Assembly (NCBI RefSeq): GCF_010667575.1
Contig: NZ_JAABNT010000002.1
Coordinates: forward strand, 248,001-312,000
DNA length: 64,000 nucleotides
Direction of reading: 5' to 3'
DNA from: Sulfitobacter sediminilitoris
GTDB lineage: Bacteria; Pseudomonadota; Alphaproteobacteria; Rhodobacterales; Rhodobacteraceae
The position numbers and the translations under genes were made by a program. This document shows, in pieces, positions 1 through 8,739 of this stretch (the first letter of the stretch is position 1; each line of letters opens with the position of its first letter). Under the pieces are notes generated by a model, which did no database searches, was not told the DNA's origin, and worked only from the letters and a program-made list of their open reading frames with translations.

Positions 1-134
1 TGTCGGACGCCAAGCTGGTGCTGACCGATGAGCTGATCAAGGAAATGCTGCGCCAACGCAAAGCGTCGGGCGCGATTGACGAAACCCAGTTTGATGAGAT
101 TGAGACCGAAGGGTCCGCTGAGGGAGAAAACTAA
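1..134 (+). CDS. rimP: Ribosome maturation factor RimP, C-terminal fragment
   Basis: Only the last 43 codons are in the window; the gene starts before base 1. The frame reads [16 protein letters not shown] and ends in an acidic tail with TAA at 132-134. RimP helps assemble the 30S subunit and normally sits directly upstream of nusA, as here. The TAA shares one base with the nusA ATG (TAATG), so the two genes are probably translationally coupled. The identification relies mostly on this context, because the visible part is the variable C-terminal end. Confidence 0.8.
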   Translation, partial: SDAKLVLTDELIKEMLRQRKASGAIDETQFDEIETEGSAEGEN

Positions 135-1750
135 TGGCCATTACATCTGCCAACCAGCTTGAGCTGCTGCAAACAGCCGAGGCTGTTGCCCGTGAAAAGA
201 TGATCGACCCCGGTCTGGTGGTCGAAGCGATGGAAGAATCGCTCGCCCGTGCGGCAAAGTCTCGCTATGGCGCGGAAATGGACATTCGTGTGTCGATCGA
301 CCGCAAGACCGGTAAGGCGACATTCACCCGCGTGCGCACCGTGGTCGAGGATGAAGAGCTTGAGAACTACCAGGCGGAAATGACCGTTGAGCAGGCCAAG
401 CAGTATCTGGATGACCCCAAGGTCGGCGATACATTGGTTGAGGAAGTACCACCCGTTGAGATGGGCCGCATAGCTGCGCAGTCCGCCAAGCAGGTGATTC
501 TGCAAAAGGTCCGCGAAGCAGAGCGTGATCGCCAGTACGAGGAATTCAAGGACCGCGCAGGCACGATCATCAACGGTCTGGTCAAGCGCGAGGAGTACGG
601 CAACGTTATCGTCGACGTGGGCGCCGGTGAGGCGATCCTGCGCCGGAACGAGAAGATCGGTCGCGAAAGCTATCGTCCGAATGACCGTATTCGCGTCTAC
701 ATCAAGGACGTGCGCCGCGAGCAGCGCGGGCCGCAGATCTTCCTGAGCCGCACAGCGCCCGAGTTCATGGCCGAGCTCTTCAAGATGGAAGTGCCCGAAA
801 TTTACGATGGTATCATCGAGATCAAGGCTGTGGCCCGTGACCCTGGTTCGCGCGCCAAGATTGCCGTGATTTCCTATGACAACTCAATCGATCCTGTCGG
901 TGCCTGTGTGGGTATGCGCGGTTCTCGTGTGCAAGCGGTTGTGAACGAGCTTCAGGGCGAAAAGATCGACATCATCCCGTGGAACGAAGATCAGCCGACC
1001 TTCCTTGTGAACGCATTGCAACCCGCTGAGGTCAGCAAGGTTGTTCTGGACGAGGAAGCGGGCAAGATCGAAGTGGTTGTTCCTGAAGAGCAGCTTTCAC
1101 TTGCTATTGGTCGTCGTGGCCAGAACGTGCGTCTGGCCTCCCAGCTGACCGGTCTTGATATCGACATCATGACCGAAGAGCAGGAAAGCGCCCGCCGTCA
1201 GGCAGAGTTCGAGCAGCGCACCAAGCTGTTCATGGATACGCTGGATCTGGATGAATTCTTTGCGCAACTTCTGGTCGCCGAAGGATTTACCAATCTCGAA
1301 GAAGTCGCTTACGTCGAAGTTGACGAACTGCTGGTGATCGACGGCGTCGATGAGGACACCGCGAACGAACTTCAGGCGCGGGCGCGTGACGTGCTGGAAG
1401 CGCAGAACAAAGCGGCGCTTGATAACGCCCGTGCTTTGGGTGTCGAGGACAGCCTTATTGAATTCGAGGGTCTGACACCCCAAATGATTGAAGCGCTGGC
1501 AAAGGACGACGTGAAAACGCTCGAAGATTTTGCAACCTGTGCGGACTGGGAACTGGCCGGTGGCTGGACGACGGTCGACGGGGAACGCGTGAAGGACGAT
1601 GGTGCGCTTGAGCCATTCGGGATCAGCCTTGAGGAAGCACAGGACATGATCATGACAGCCCGCGTCATGCTGGGTTGGGTCGATCCTGCCGATCTTGAGG
1701 CGGAAGAAGCCGAAGAAGACGAGACAGAAGAACAGGAGGTCGAGGCCTGA
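134..1750 (+). CDS. nusA: Transcription termination/antitermination factor NusA
   Basis: A 538-residue protein that binds RNA polymerase and nascent RNA and modulates pausing, termination and antitermination. The order is an N-terminal polymerase-binding domain (about 1-130), an S1 domain (about 135-200), two KH domains (about 230-350; GACVGMRGSRVQAV and LAIGRRGQNVRLASQL carry the KH GxxG-type loops), then helix-hairpin-helix acidic repeats (about 360-520) and a very acidic tail. Length and order match proteobacterial NusA with the extended C terminus. It overlaps rimP by one base and lies 22 bases before ylxR. The start is set by the TAATG junction, with a purine-rich GAGGGAGAAAAC just upstream. 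Confidence 0.97.
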   Translation: MAITSANQLELLQTAEAVAREKMIDPGLVVEAMEESLARAAKSRYGAEMDIRVSIDRKTGKATFTRVRTVVEDEELENYQAEMTVEQAKQYLDDPKVGDTLVEEVPPVEMGRIAAQSAKQVILQKVREAERDRQYEEFKDRAGTIINGLVKREEYGNVIVDVGAGEAILRRNEKIGRESYRPNDRIRVYIKDVRREQRGPQIFLSRTAPEFMAELFKMEVPEIYDGIIEIKAVARDPGSRAKIAVISYDNSIDPVGACVGMRGSRVQAVVNELQGEKIDIIPWNEDQPTFLVNALQPAEVSKVVLDEEAGKIEVVVPEEQLSLAIGRRGQNVRLASQLTGLDIDIMTEEQESARRQAEFEQRTKLFMDTLDLDEFFAQLLVAEGFTNLEEVAYVEVDELLVIDGVDEDTANELQARARDVLEAQNKAALDNARALGVEDSLIEFEGLTPQMIEALAKDDVKTLEDFATCADWELAGGWTTVDGERVKDDGALEPFGISLEEAQDMIMTARVMLGWVDPADLEAEEAEEDETEEQEVEA

Positions 1751-1772
1751 TCTCAGGCCTCGGGGTCTCCTG

Positions 1773-2393
1773 ATGGGTCGCGGTGGCGTCTCGAAAGACC
1801 GGAGTGACGGTCCTGAACGCAAGTGCATTGCCACGGGTGAGGTGCAACCTAAGTATGGGTTGATCCGTTTCGTGGTGGGCCCCGACGGGCAGGTCGTCCC
1901 GGATATCCTTGGCAAACTGCCGGGCCGTGGCATGTATGTGGCAGCTGATCGTGATGCGGTTGAACTGGCGGTGAAAAAGAAACTTTTCAGCCGCGCCGCC
2001 AAGACCCAAGTCACCGTGCGGGAGGGGCTGGTTGACGAGGTGGAAAAACAACTGGCGCGGCGGGTCGTTGACCTGATCTCGCTCCAGCGCAAGGGCGGCA
2101 AGGCCGTCGCCGGCTATGAGAAAGTCAAAAGCTGGCTGCAATCGGAAGAAGCCGAGGTTCTGATACAGGCCAGCGATGGCTCGGGACGCGGGAAATCGAA
2201 ACTGAGCACGCCGCATTACGGCCGCTACATCGGGTGGCTGACGGCGGATGAATTGGGTTTGGCATTCGGACGCCAAACTGTGATACATGGGGCGCTCGCC
2301 TCTGGTGGACTCACTCTGCGTGTTGTAGAGGAAGCCCAACGACTTAAAGGCGTGCGCAAAAACGAGGGCGGCAACGGCCGTTCGAAAGGATAG
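1773..2393 (+). CDS. ylxR: YlxR-type RNA-binding protein fused to an L7Ae-like domain
   Basis: A 206-residue protein between nusA and infB, the usual place for ylxR (DUF448). The N-terminal half contains RKCIATGEV and LPGRGMYVAADRDAV, typical of YlxR nucleic-acid-binding proteins. The C-terminal half (about 95-195; LQRKGGKAVAGYEKVKSWL, then ELGLAFGRQTVIHGAL) resembles the L7Ae/L30e-like YlxQ fold, so this looks like a YlxR-YlxQ fusion. The frame is open upstream to 1695 inside nusA, but the ATG at 1773, just past the nusA stop and after GGGGTCTCCTG, gives the expected N terminus. The molecular role is not well defined; the operon suggests RNA or ribosome work. Confidence 0.85.
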   Translation: MGRGGVSKDRSDGPERKCIATGEVQPKYGLIRFVVGPDGQVVPDILGKLPGRGMYVAADRDAVELAVKKKLFSRAAKTQVTVREGLVDEVEKQLARRVVDLISLQRKGGKAVAGYEKVKSWLQSEEAEVLIQASDGSGRGKSKLSTPHYGRYIGWLTADELGLAFGRQTVIHGALASGGLTLRVVEEAQRLKGVRKNEGGNGRSKG

Positions 2394-2402
2394 ACGAGCT
2401 TC

Positions 2403-4871
2403 ATGAGCGATAGTGACGGCAAAAAAACATTGGGTCTGCGTGGCTCGCGGCCAAGCAACGTAAAGCAAAGCTTTAGCCACGGGCGGACCAAGAATGTCGT
2501 GGTTGAAACCAAGCGCAAGCGCGTTGTGGTTCCCAAGGCGGGTGCGGCCAAGCCTGCGGCACCGGGATCAAAGCCTGTTGGCGATCCGTCCAAGCGTCCT
2601 GCCGGCATCTCTGATGCTGAGATGGAGCGCCGCCTGAAGGCGGTTCAGGCCGCCAAGGCCCGTGAAACCGAAGAAGCTGCGGCCCGCCAGGCAGAAGAGA
2701 AAGCACGCGCCGAAGATCGCGAGCGTCGCCGTGCGGAACAAGAAGAGAAAGAGCGTGCCGACCGCGAGCGTGAAGAAAGCCTCAAGGCGAAGGCCGAGGA
2801 AGAAGAGCGCGCCAAGCGGGAAGCCGAAGCGGCAGCGCAAGCTGCGGCTGCTCCTGTTGAACCAGCTGTCGCGCGACCCACTGCAAGCAAGGCGGCCCCG
2901 GTCGCAGCCCCACGCAAGACAGAGCGGGACCGCGAAGAGACCAACAAAAAGAACCGTGGCACCGACAGCCGTCGCTCCGGTAAGCTGACCGTCAACCAGG
3001 CGCTATCCGGTGGCGAGGGCGGGCGTCACCGCTCAATGGCCGCGATGAAGCGCAAGCAAGAGCGTGCGCGTCAGAAAGCGATGGGCGGTGCTGTAGAACG
3101 CGAAAAGGTCATTCGCGAAGTGCAACTGCCGCCAGCGATCGTTGTATCGGAATTGGCGAACCGTATGGCAGAGCGCGTTGGCGAAGTCGTCAAAGCGTTG
3201 ATGACAAACGGGATGATGGTGACGCAGAACGAAACGATCGATGCGGATACCGCTGAGCTGATCATCGAAGAGTTTGGTCACAAGGTTGTGCGCGTTTCTG
3301 ACGCGGACGTTGAGGATGTGATTAAAGAGGTCGAAGACAAACCCGAAGAGCTTCAGTCGCGTCCACCAGTCATCACCATCATGGGTCACGTTGACCACGG
3401 TAAGACGTCGCTGCTGGATGCGATCCGAAACGCCAAGGTTGTTGCGGGTGAGGCCGGTGGCATCACCCAGCACATTGGTGCGTATCAGGTAAAGACTGAC
3501 ACTGGTGCCGTTCTGACGTTCCTTGATACACCGGGCCACGCAGCGTTTACCTCGATGCGGTCACGCGGCGCGCAGGTCACGGATATCGTGGTGCTGGTGG
3601 TCGCGGCGGATGACGCCGTGATGCCCCAGACGATTGAGGCGATTAACCACGCCAAGGCGGCCAAGGTGCCGATGATCGTTGCAATCAACAAGGTCGACAA
3701 GCCTGCCGCCAACCCCGACAAGGTGCGGACAGACCTGCTTCAGCACGAAGTGGTTGTTGAGAAGATGTCTGGCGATGTGCAGGACGTCGAGGTTTCGGCC
3801 ATCACCGGTCAGGGTCTGGATGAACTGCTGGAGGCCATCGCGCTTCAGGCCGAGATCCTTGAGCTTAAGGCGAATCCTGATCGCGCCGCTGTCGGTGCGG
3901 TTATCGAAGCGCAACTTGATGTGGGCCGCGGCCCTGTTGCAACTGTTCTGGTACAGAACGGCACGCTGCATCAGGGCGATATTTTTGTCGTGGGTGAACA
4001 GTACGGTAAGGTCCGTGCGCTGATCGACGATCAGGGTAATCGGGTCAAAGAGGCCGGGCCATCCGTGCCGGTTGAGGTTCTGGGTCTGAACGGTACACCC
4101 GAAGCGGGCGACGTGCTGAACGTGACCGATACAGAGGCGCAGGCGCGCGAGATCGCAGATTACCGGGCAAATGCCGCCAAGGACAAGCGCGCGGCTGCCG
4201 GTGCAGCAACGACCCTTGAACAGCTGATGGCGAATGCCAAGGCGGATGAGGACGTGTCAGAGCTGCCAATTCTGGTCAAAGCCGATGTGCAGGGTTCTGC
4301 CGAAGCCATCGTTCAGGCGATGGAAAAGATCGGCAACGACGAGGTGCGCGTGCGTGTCCTTCACTCGGGTGTAGGTGCGATCACTGAAACGGACGTGGGT
4401 CTGGCCGAAGCGTCTGGTGCGCCAATCATGGGCTTTAACGTCCGTGCCAACGCATCCGCGCGGAACACGGCGAACCAGAAGGGTGTGGAGATCCGGTACT
4501 ATTCGGTGATCTACGATCTGGTCGACGATGTGAAAGCTGCGGCCTCTGGTCTGCTGAGCGCTGAGATCAAAGAAACCTTTATCGGGTACGCAACGATCAA
4601 AGAGGTCTTCAAGGTCACAGGCGTCGGCAAGGTTGCCGGGTGTCTGGTCACCGAAGGTGTTGCCCGTCGTTCCGCCGGTGTGCGCCTGCTGCGTGACAAC
4701 GTGGTGATCCACGAAGGCACGCTTAAGACACTGAAGCGCTTCAAAGATGAAGTGGCCGAGGTTCAGTCTGGTCAGGAATGCGGCATGGCGTTCGAGAATT
4801 ATGACGATATTCGTCCTGATGACGTGATCGAAATCTTTGAGCGGGAAGAGGTCGAGCGTACGCTGACCTGA
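2403..4871 (+). CDS. infB: Translation initiation factor IF-2
   Basis: An 822-residue GTPase that positions fMet-tRNA on the 30S subunit and promotes subunit joining. The order is a basic/acidic low-complexity coiled region rich in K, E, R and A (about 60-190), the IF2-N region (about 240-310), the G domain with GHVDHGKT (about 328-335), DTPGHAAF (about 374) and NKVD (about 428), then domains II-IV with the C2 fMet-tRNA-binding domain near the end. The length is normal for a proteobacterial IF-2 with an extended N terminus. It begins 9 bases after ylxR and ends shortly before a strong terminator, so it is the last gene of the nusA operon here. Confidence 0.98.
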   Translation: MSDSDGKKTLGLRGSRPSNVKQSFSHGRTKNVVVETKRKRVVVPKAGAAKPAAPGSKPVGDPSKRPAGISDAEMERRLKAVQAAKARETEEAAARQAEEKARAEDRERRRAEQEEKERADREREESLKAKAEEEERAKREAEAAAQAAAAPVEPAVARPTASKAAPVAAPRKTERDREETNKKNRGTDSRRSGKLTVNQALSGGEGGRHRSMAAMKRKQERARQKAMGGAVEREKVIREVQLPPAIVVSELANRMAERVGEVVKALMTNGMMVTQNETIDADTAELIIEEFGHKVVRVSDADVEDVIKEVEDKPEELQSRPPVITIMGHVDHGKTSLLDAIRNAKVVAGEAGGITQHIGAYQVKTDTGAVLTFLDTPGHAAFTSMRSRGAQVTDIVVLVVAADDAVMPQTIEAINHAKAAKVPMIVAINKVDKPAANPDKVRTDLLQHEVVVEKMSGDVQDVEVSAITGQGLDELLEAIALQAEILELKANPDRAAVGAVIEAQLDVGRGPVATVLVQNGTLHQGDIFVVGEQYGKVRALIDDQGNRVKEAGPSVPVEVLGLNGTPEAGDVLNVTDTEAQAREIADYRANAAKDKRAAAGAATTLEQLMANAKADEDVSELPILVKADVQGSAEAIVQAMEKIGNDEVRVRVLHSGVGAITETDVGLAEASGAPIMGFNVRANASARNTANQKGVEIRYYSVIYDLVDDVKAAASGLLSAEIKETFIGYATIKEVFKVTGVGKVAGCLVTEGVARRSAGVRLLRDNVVIHEGTLKTLKRFKDEVAEVQSGQECGMAFENYDDIRPDDVIEIFEREEVERTLT

Positions 4872-4892
4872 TCCTTTGGATAAAGAAACAAG

Positions 4893-4926
4893 AAAAAGGG
4901 GCTGCATATCATGCAGCCCCTTTTTT
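4893..4926 (+). terminator. Rho-independent terminator of the nusA-infB operon
   Basis: A perfect 10-bp stem, GGGGCTGCAT/ATGCAGCCCC, with a 3-base loop at 4898-4920, preceded by an A run and followed by six T. It lies 22 bases after the infB stop. The flanking A and T runs mean it could also work on the minus strand. Confidence 0.92.
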
Positions 4927-4940
4927 CGTATCGTCCCTTA

Positions 4941-4953
4941 GGGCCTGTGGACA
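4941..4953 (+). repeat. Left terminal inverted repeat of the IS
   Basis: GGGCCTGTGGACA, an exact reverse complement of the sequence at 5769-5781. The 5'-GGG..CTGT ends are usual for IS427-type elements. Confidence 0.92.
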
Positions 4954-4954
4954 A

Positions 4955-5320
4955 TCATCTTGATGCGACGAGGGTCGCTGCCAAGTTCCAGGAAGCGGTG
5001 TAGCTACAGTCCGTTTTGTCGTATCTTGTGGCTATCCCTCTGAACTCTTTGATCTTTGCGAAGTAGTTCTCCACCAGATGTCGCCACTTGTAGACCTCAG
5101 TGTCATAATCGCGCTGGATTTTGCGGTTGGCTTTGGGCGGGATAACGGCGGTTGCGCCGCGCTCGTCGAGGTTTTGTAATAACCAGTCCGCATCAAACGC
5201 CTTGTCCGCGAGCAGCGCATCAAAAGAAACACCCCTGATCAACGGCGCGACACCTTTCATATCATGCGCTTGTCCCGGCAGCAGCAGAAAGCGCACCAGA
5301 TTACCGAGCGCATCCACCAA
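4955..5320 (-). CDS. IS5-family transposase, second frame (OrfB)
   Basis: The C-terminal catalytic half: LLADKAFDADWL supplies the second Asp, and YKWRHLVENYFAKIKEF the Glu with the Y-x2-R/K-like signature of IS4/IS5 transposases. The frame stays open upstream from 5320 (a TTG) back to the slippery site. Read from the shift, it gives GGTQAQAIGRSRGGLTTKI, the normal continuation in IS427-type transposases. Separate initiation at the TTG is unlikely to yield an active enzyme. Confidence 0.85.
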   Translation of the reverse strand: MVDALGNLVRFLLLPGQAHDMKGVAPLIRGVSFDALLADKAFDADWLLQNLDERGATAVIPPKANRKIQRDYDTEVYKWRHLVENYFAKIKEFRGIATRYDKTDCSYTASWNLAATLVASR

Positions 5321-5337
5321 TGCAACGATCTTGGTCG

Positions 5338-5712
5338 TTAGCCCGCCACGCGAGCGCCCAATGGCCTGAGCCTGAGTCCCCCTTTTGCGCCGGTTGCCTT
5401 CTGATGGACCTGAACGATGGTCCCGTCAATGAGCGCATATTCGAGGTCGGGATCACTGCTCATAGCATTGAAAAGACTCTCGAATACGCCGGACTTGGCC
5501 CACCGACGAAACCGCCGGAACTGGCTGTTCCAATTGCCCAAGGTGGGCAGCAGGTCGCGCCACGGCGACCCGGTGCGCACCCGCGAAAAGACCGCTTCCA
5601 GAAACAGGCGATTGTCCTTCGCCGAGGCTCCGGCATCGCTTACCTTTCCCGGAAGATGCGGTTCAAGCCGTTGCCACAATACGTCCGACACCACAAACCG
5701 CTGATCGTTCAT
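5338..5712 (-). CDS. IS5-family transposase, first frame (OrfA)
   Basis: The N-terminal part of the DDE transposase, 124 residues from the ATG at 5712. That ATG is preceded by GGAGG at a good distance, which favours it over in-frame ATGs upstream. It has the IS5 helix-turn-helix-like region (LFLEAVFSRVRTGSPWRDL) and the first catalytic Asp in ALIDGTIVQVHQ. Zero-frame translation stops soon after the slippery site at 5378-5386. Full-length transposase should need a -1 shift into the second frame there. Confidence 0.88.
   Translation of the reverse strand: MNDQRFVVSDVLWQRLEPHLPGKVSDAGASAKDNRLFLEAVFSRVRTGSPWRDLLPTLGNWNSQFRRFRRWAKSGVFESLFNAMSSDPDLEYALIDGTIVQVHQKATGAKGGLRLRPLGARVAG
5378..5386 (-). 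other. Candidate programmed -1 frameshift site of the transposase
   Basis: On the minus strand the sequence is AAAAGGGGG. OrfA reads GCA-AAA-GGG-GGA; a one-base backward slip on the G run gives GGG-ACT and enters OrfB. This matches the split-frame transposases of the IS427 group. The site is seen; the efficiency is not known. Confidence 0.75.
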
Positions 5713-5768
5713 ACAAACCTCCATTTTGGAAGTTTGAATCAAAAATCAGGCCAAATGGGAATCCTGAA

Positions 5769-5781
5769 TGTCCACAGGCCC
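5769..5781 (-). repeat. Right terminal inverted repeat of the IS
   Basis: TGTCCACAGGCCC on the plus strand, the exact complement of the left end. It lies upstream of the transposase start on the minus strand and is followed by the second TA at 5782-5783. Confidence 0.92.
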
Positions 5782-5813
5782 TAGTTTGCTAAGGTCGTTG
5801 ACCGAATGCGGTC

Positions 5814-5948
5814 TTAGTTCTTCCGGCTAACTGGTATCCCGGCATAGATCGTCTCGTCCACCTTTACGGCAATACGACCGTCTGACAGGTCTTTGACGAA
5901 AATACCCTGAACCGACACACAAGAGCCAAGCGTAATTGTACGTAGCAT
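5814..5948 (-). CDS. Small conserved-looking protein of unknown function (44 aa)
   Basis: A 44-residue frame starting MLRTITLGSCVSVQG and containing DGRIAVKVDETIYAGIPV, with GGGAGAG placed as a ribosome binding site before the ATG at 5948. The frame is open further upstream to 6131, but that extension overlaps mutT and has no good start. Similar very short proteins occur in Rhodobacterales as far as I recall, but I know no function. It could be a small basic strand-rich protein. It follows mutT by about 110 bases of AT-rich DNA that may hold its own promoter. The IS has inserted just behind it. Confidence 0.6.
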   Translation of the reverse strand: MLRTITLGSCVSVQGIFVKDLSDGRIAVKVDETIYAGIPVSRKN

Positions 5949-6060
5949 GTTCTCTCTCCCCCAAGACAGCACGAGTAACATAATAAACAATTGATTAATC
6001 TTCCAGCGTATTGTTTCCCGATAAGCGAGAACCCACCCAAAATTTATGCGGAATGAGAAT

Positions 6061-6459
6061 TTAGAGCCAATCGCGCAGAATCGGGATGAGCGGAATATCG
6101 GCTGCAGGCATGGGATAGTCGCGTAATTCACGAGCGCGGACCCATTTCAACGCCTGATTCTCTCGGCTCATCGGGGTCCCTTCCCACTTGCGACAGGCGA
6201 AAAGTGGCATCAGCAGATGAAAATCATCGTAGGGATGGCTCGCGAATGTCAGCGGGGCCAGGCATGACGCCCAGGTATTGATACCAAGCTCTTCTTCAAG
6301 TTCCCGGATCAGCGCAGCTTCTGGCGTTTCGCCCTTTTCGACTTTGCCCCCCGGGAATTCCCAGAGTCCTGCCATCGACTTGCCTTCAGGGCGTTGGGCC
6401 AACAGGACGCGCCCATCCACGTCGATGAGGGCGACAGCGGAAACAAGAACAGTTTTCAT
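6061..6459 (-). CDS. mutT: Nudix hydrolase, 8-oxo-dGTP diphosphatase (MutT-like)
   Basis: A 132-residue Nudix protein. The complete Nudix box is visible at about 36-58: GGKVEKGETPEAALIRELEEELGI, shown here as G(x5)E(x7)REL(x)EE(x)G. MutT cleans 8-oxo-dGTP from the nucleotide pool. MKTVLVSAVALIDVDGRVLL is the normal MutT N terminus, so I use the ATG at 6459. An ATG at 6501 would add 14 residues and overlap argJ by 20 bases; neither start has a strong ribosome binding site. It lies 22 bases after argJ, an arrangement I recall as common in Rhodobacteraceae. It is probably co-transcribed with argJ and the parvulin gene. Confidence 0.9.
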   Translation of the reverse strand: MKTVLVSAVALIDVDGRVLLAQRPEGKSMAGLWEFPGGKVEKGETPEAALIRELEEELGINTWASCLAPLTFASHPYDDFHLLMPLFACRKWEGTPMSRENQALKWVRARELRDYPMPAADIPLIPILRDWL

Positions 6460-6481
6460 GCGCAAAGCCCGATCAAACGTG

Positions 6482-7708
6482 TCATGACCGGTAGTCTGCA
6501 TTAATCTCGATGTATCCGTGGGTCAGATCGCAGGTCCAAACTGTTGCATGACCCTCTCCAAGACCCAGATCGACACCGATTTTAATATTCTCGCCCTTCA
6601 TGTGAGCGGCGGCAGACTCTTCGGAATAGCCCGGATCACGCCATCCATCCTTGGCAACCTGGATGTCGCCAAAACGAATCGACAGGCGGTCGCGGTCGGC
6701 CGCCGCACCGGATTTTCCGATGGCCATGACCACACGGCCCCAATTCGGATCTTCGCCTGCAATGGCGGTCTTGATCAGTGGTGAATTGGCGATTGCCATT
6801 GCGTGTATCTTGGCGTCTGCGTCTGTCGCCGCACCTGTTACATCGATTTCTACGAACTTTGTGGCACCTTCGCCGTCGCGGACAACCTGATGGGCAAGGT
6901 CCAGCATGACGCCTTGTAATGCATCGCTGAACGATTTGCTTTCGGTCGCATCGATGCCAGATGCGCCCGTTGCCGCAAGGATCAGGCTGTCAGATGTCGA
7001 AGTATCGCTGTCCACAGTAATACAGTTGAAAGTCTTATCCGTATGATCCGAGACCATTGCCTGAAGCGCGGTCTGCTCCACTTTGGCATCAGTGAAAATA
7101 TAGACCAGCATCGTCGCCATATCGGGCGCGATCATGCCCGATCCCTTGGCGATCCCGGCAATCGACACTGTCTTGCCGTCGATCTCTACCTTTGCCGAAG
7201 CGCCCTTGGGGAAGGTATCGGTCGTCATGATGGCCTTGGCTGCTGCTGCTATGCCATTCGGGTTCAATTTGGATTTCAGATCACCTATCGCGGCAGTCAC
7301 CCGATCATGGGGGAGCGGTTCACCAATCACCCCGGTTGATGACGTGAAGACGCGTGATTGAGGAACACCACAGGTCTGCGCAACGGCGCTTGTAATCGCC
7401 TCGACCGCCTCGACCCCGTTGCGGCCGGTGAAGGCATTGGCATTGCCGGAGTTGACCAGAATAGCGGCACCGGCGTTAGACGCACCGCCGATCTTTGACT
7501 GACAATCCAGAACAGGCGCCGCACGCGTTTTTGAGCGGGTGAAAACCCCGGCGATTGTGGTGCCAGGCGCCAGTTCGGCCAGCATAACGTCAGTGCGACC
7601 CTGATACTTTACGCCCGCGGCAGCCGTTGCAAAAGCCACGCCGTCGATTACGGGAAGATCTGGAAAGGATAGAGGTGCAAGTGGCGAAACCTTTGTAATT
7701 TTGCCCAA
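6482..7708 (-). CDS. argJ: Arginine biosynthesis bifunctional protein ArgJ
   Basis: A 408-residue ornithine/glutamate N-acetyltransferase of the self-cleaving type. It transfers acetyl from N-acetylornithine to glutamate and, in bifunctional members, also makes N-acetylglutamate from acetyl-CoA. The autoproteolysis site is visible in KGSGMIAPDMATMLVYIF; the Thr in ATM becomes the N-terminal nucleophile of the beta chain. The C terminus ends THGYIEINADYRS, as in the family. It lies 6 bases after the parvulin gene and 22 bases before mutT, so the three are probably one operon. Whether it is mono- or bifunctional cannot be told from sequence alone. Confidence 0.95.
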   Translation of the reverse strand: MGKITKVSPLAPLSFPDLPVIDGVAFATAAAGVKYQGRTDVMLAELAPGTTIAGVFTRSKTRAAPVLDCQSKIGGASNAGAAILVNSGNANAFTGRNGVEAVEAITSAVAQTCGVPQSRVFTSSTGVIGEPLPHDRVTAAIGDLKSKLNPNGIAAAAKAIMTTDTFPKGASAKVEIDGKTVSIAGIAKGSGMIAPDMATMLVYIFTDAKVEQTALQAMVSDHTDKTFNCITVDSDTSTSDSLILAATGASGIDATESKSFSDALQGVMLDLAHQVVRDGEGATKFVEIDVTGAATDADAKIHAMAIANSPLIKTAIAGEDPNWGRVVMAIGKSGAAADRDRLSIRFGDIQVAKDGWRDPGYSEESAAAHMKGENIKIGVDLGLGEGHATVWTCDLTHGYIEINADYRS

Positions 7709-7714
7709 CGGTTC

Positions 7715-8563
7715 TTACTCCAGCCACTCAAGATTTTTCAAAACCGAGGGATCAAGCCCTTCGGATGCGCTGCGGTCCACGTCCGCCGCTTCGGTCACGG
7801 TTTCGATGTGTTCCTGCACACGGGTCTGGCGCACCTGAAGCTCAAGCTCTTCACGTACCGATTCAAGCGAGGGTGCCTCGGACTTTCGTGTCTCGTTCAG
7901 CTTGATCACATGCCAGCCGAACTGTGTCTGCACTGGGTCGGACACGGCACCTGCTTCCATCTCAACCACTGCGGCCTCGAACGTCGGAACCATCATGCCT
8001 TTGCCGAACCATCCCAGCGAACCGCCGCTGGGACCGGAGGGACCGGTCGATTTTTCACGCGCCATCTCGGCAAAGTCAGCGCCGTTATCCAGCTCTTCCT
8101 TGATGGCCAACGCTTCTTCCTCGGTCTCTACCAAGATGTGTGAGGCGTTATACTCATCACCCTGTTCCTGAGACGCATACTGTTCTTCGTAGGCGGCTTT
8201 GACGGCATCCTCGTCCAAGGGGTTGGACATCACCCCTTCGATGACCTCAGCCGCGGTAAGGGAGCGCGTCTCGTTCTCAAGCGACAGGGTTACGCGGGGT
8301 GGCAGATCACCGTCAAGGGTCGCCGCAAGTGCTGTCTGTTGTACCAGCTGGTCCAAGATCCCCTTGAACAAAATCTCGTCTGGCAGCTGCTGATACTGCT
8401 CAGGCAAGCTGGCGCGTGCGACAATCATGTGGCCCAACGTAATGTCGGTGCCATTGACCGTTGCGACAACAGTTTCAAGGCCGGGTTCGTCCTGTGCAGC
8501 GACAGGCAGGGCCAATGTCAGGCTCAATGCCGCGCTGGCAAGGAATGTGAGGGGTTTTTGCAT
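7715..8563 (-). CDS. Periplasmic peptidyl-prolyl isomerase, PpiC/parvulin type
   Basis: A 282-residue exported protein. The ATG at 8563 begins a clear signal peptide (MQKPLTFLASAALSLTLALPVAAQ, cleavage after AAQ); an upstream extension to 8668 is open but would bury the signal. The rotamase domain spans about 140-230 (YNASHILVETEEEAL, GPSGGSLGWFGKGMMVPTFE, FGWHVIKL), typical of parvulins that fold outer-membrane and secreted proteins. The N-terminal helices (VDQ-like chaperone arm) and an acidic C terminus flank it. It is divergent from secA across 176 bases, a pairing that links export with folding after export. Confidence 0.9.
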   Translation of the reverse strand: MQKPLTFLASAALSLTLALPVAAQDEPGLETVVATVNGTDITLGHMIVARASLPEQYQQLPDEILFKGILDQLVQQTALAATLDGDLPPRVTLSLENETRSLTAAEVIEGVMSNPLDEDAVKAAYEEQYASQEQGDEYNASHILVETEEEALAIKEELDNGADFAEMAREKSTGPSGPSGGSLGWFGKGMMVPTFEAAVVEMEAGAVSDPVQTQFGWHVIKLNETRKSEAPSLESVREELELQVRQTRVQEHIETVTEAADVDRSASEGLDPSVLKNLEWLE

Positions 8564-8739
8564 GGAATGTCCTACCTGTTGGCCCGTCTTGGGGCTGCTA
8601 CATTGACAGCGTTTGGTGCGGCCCTTACATCGCCCTAAAGGGCGCACGCAAAGGCCATGTTCACCCATCTATCTATGGGCTGAACCCGCGCTGGGCAAGC
8701 AGATGAGCGCACACAATCACAACGTCGGCTGGAGAACGC

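Larger units (their letters stand above)
4941..5781 (-). mobile_element. IS5-family insertion sequence, IS427-like group
   Basis: A complete 841-bp element. Its ends are perfect 13-bp inverted repeats (GGGCCTGTGGACA at 4941-4953 and its complement at 5769-5781). TA flanks both ends (4939-4940 and 5782-5783), the short duplication known for this group. It encodes one transposase split over two overlapping frames on the minus strand. It inserted just 14 bp beyond the infB terminator, so the operon is not interrupted. Intact ends and clean open frames suggest a recent, possibly active copy. Family assignment comes from protein motifs, length and ends; a subgroup name would need comparison with an IS collection. 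Confidence 0.93.

Noticed and set aside
1097-2101. 334-codon minus-strand frame across nusA and ylxR
   Set aside because: It is opposite two well-identified genes of one operon and has no protein-like features.
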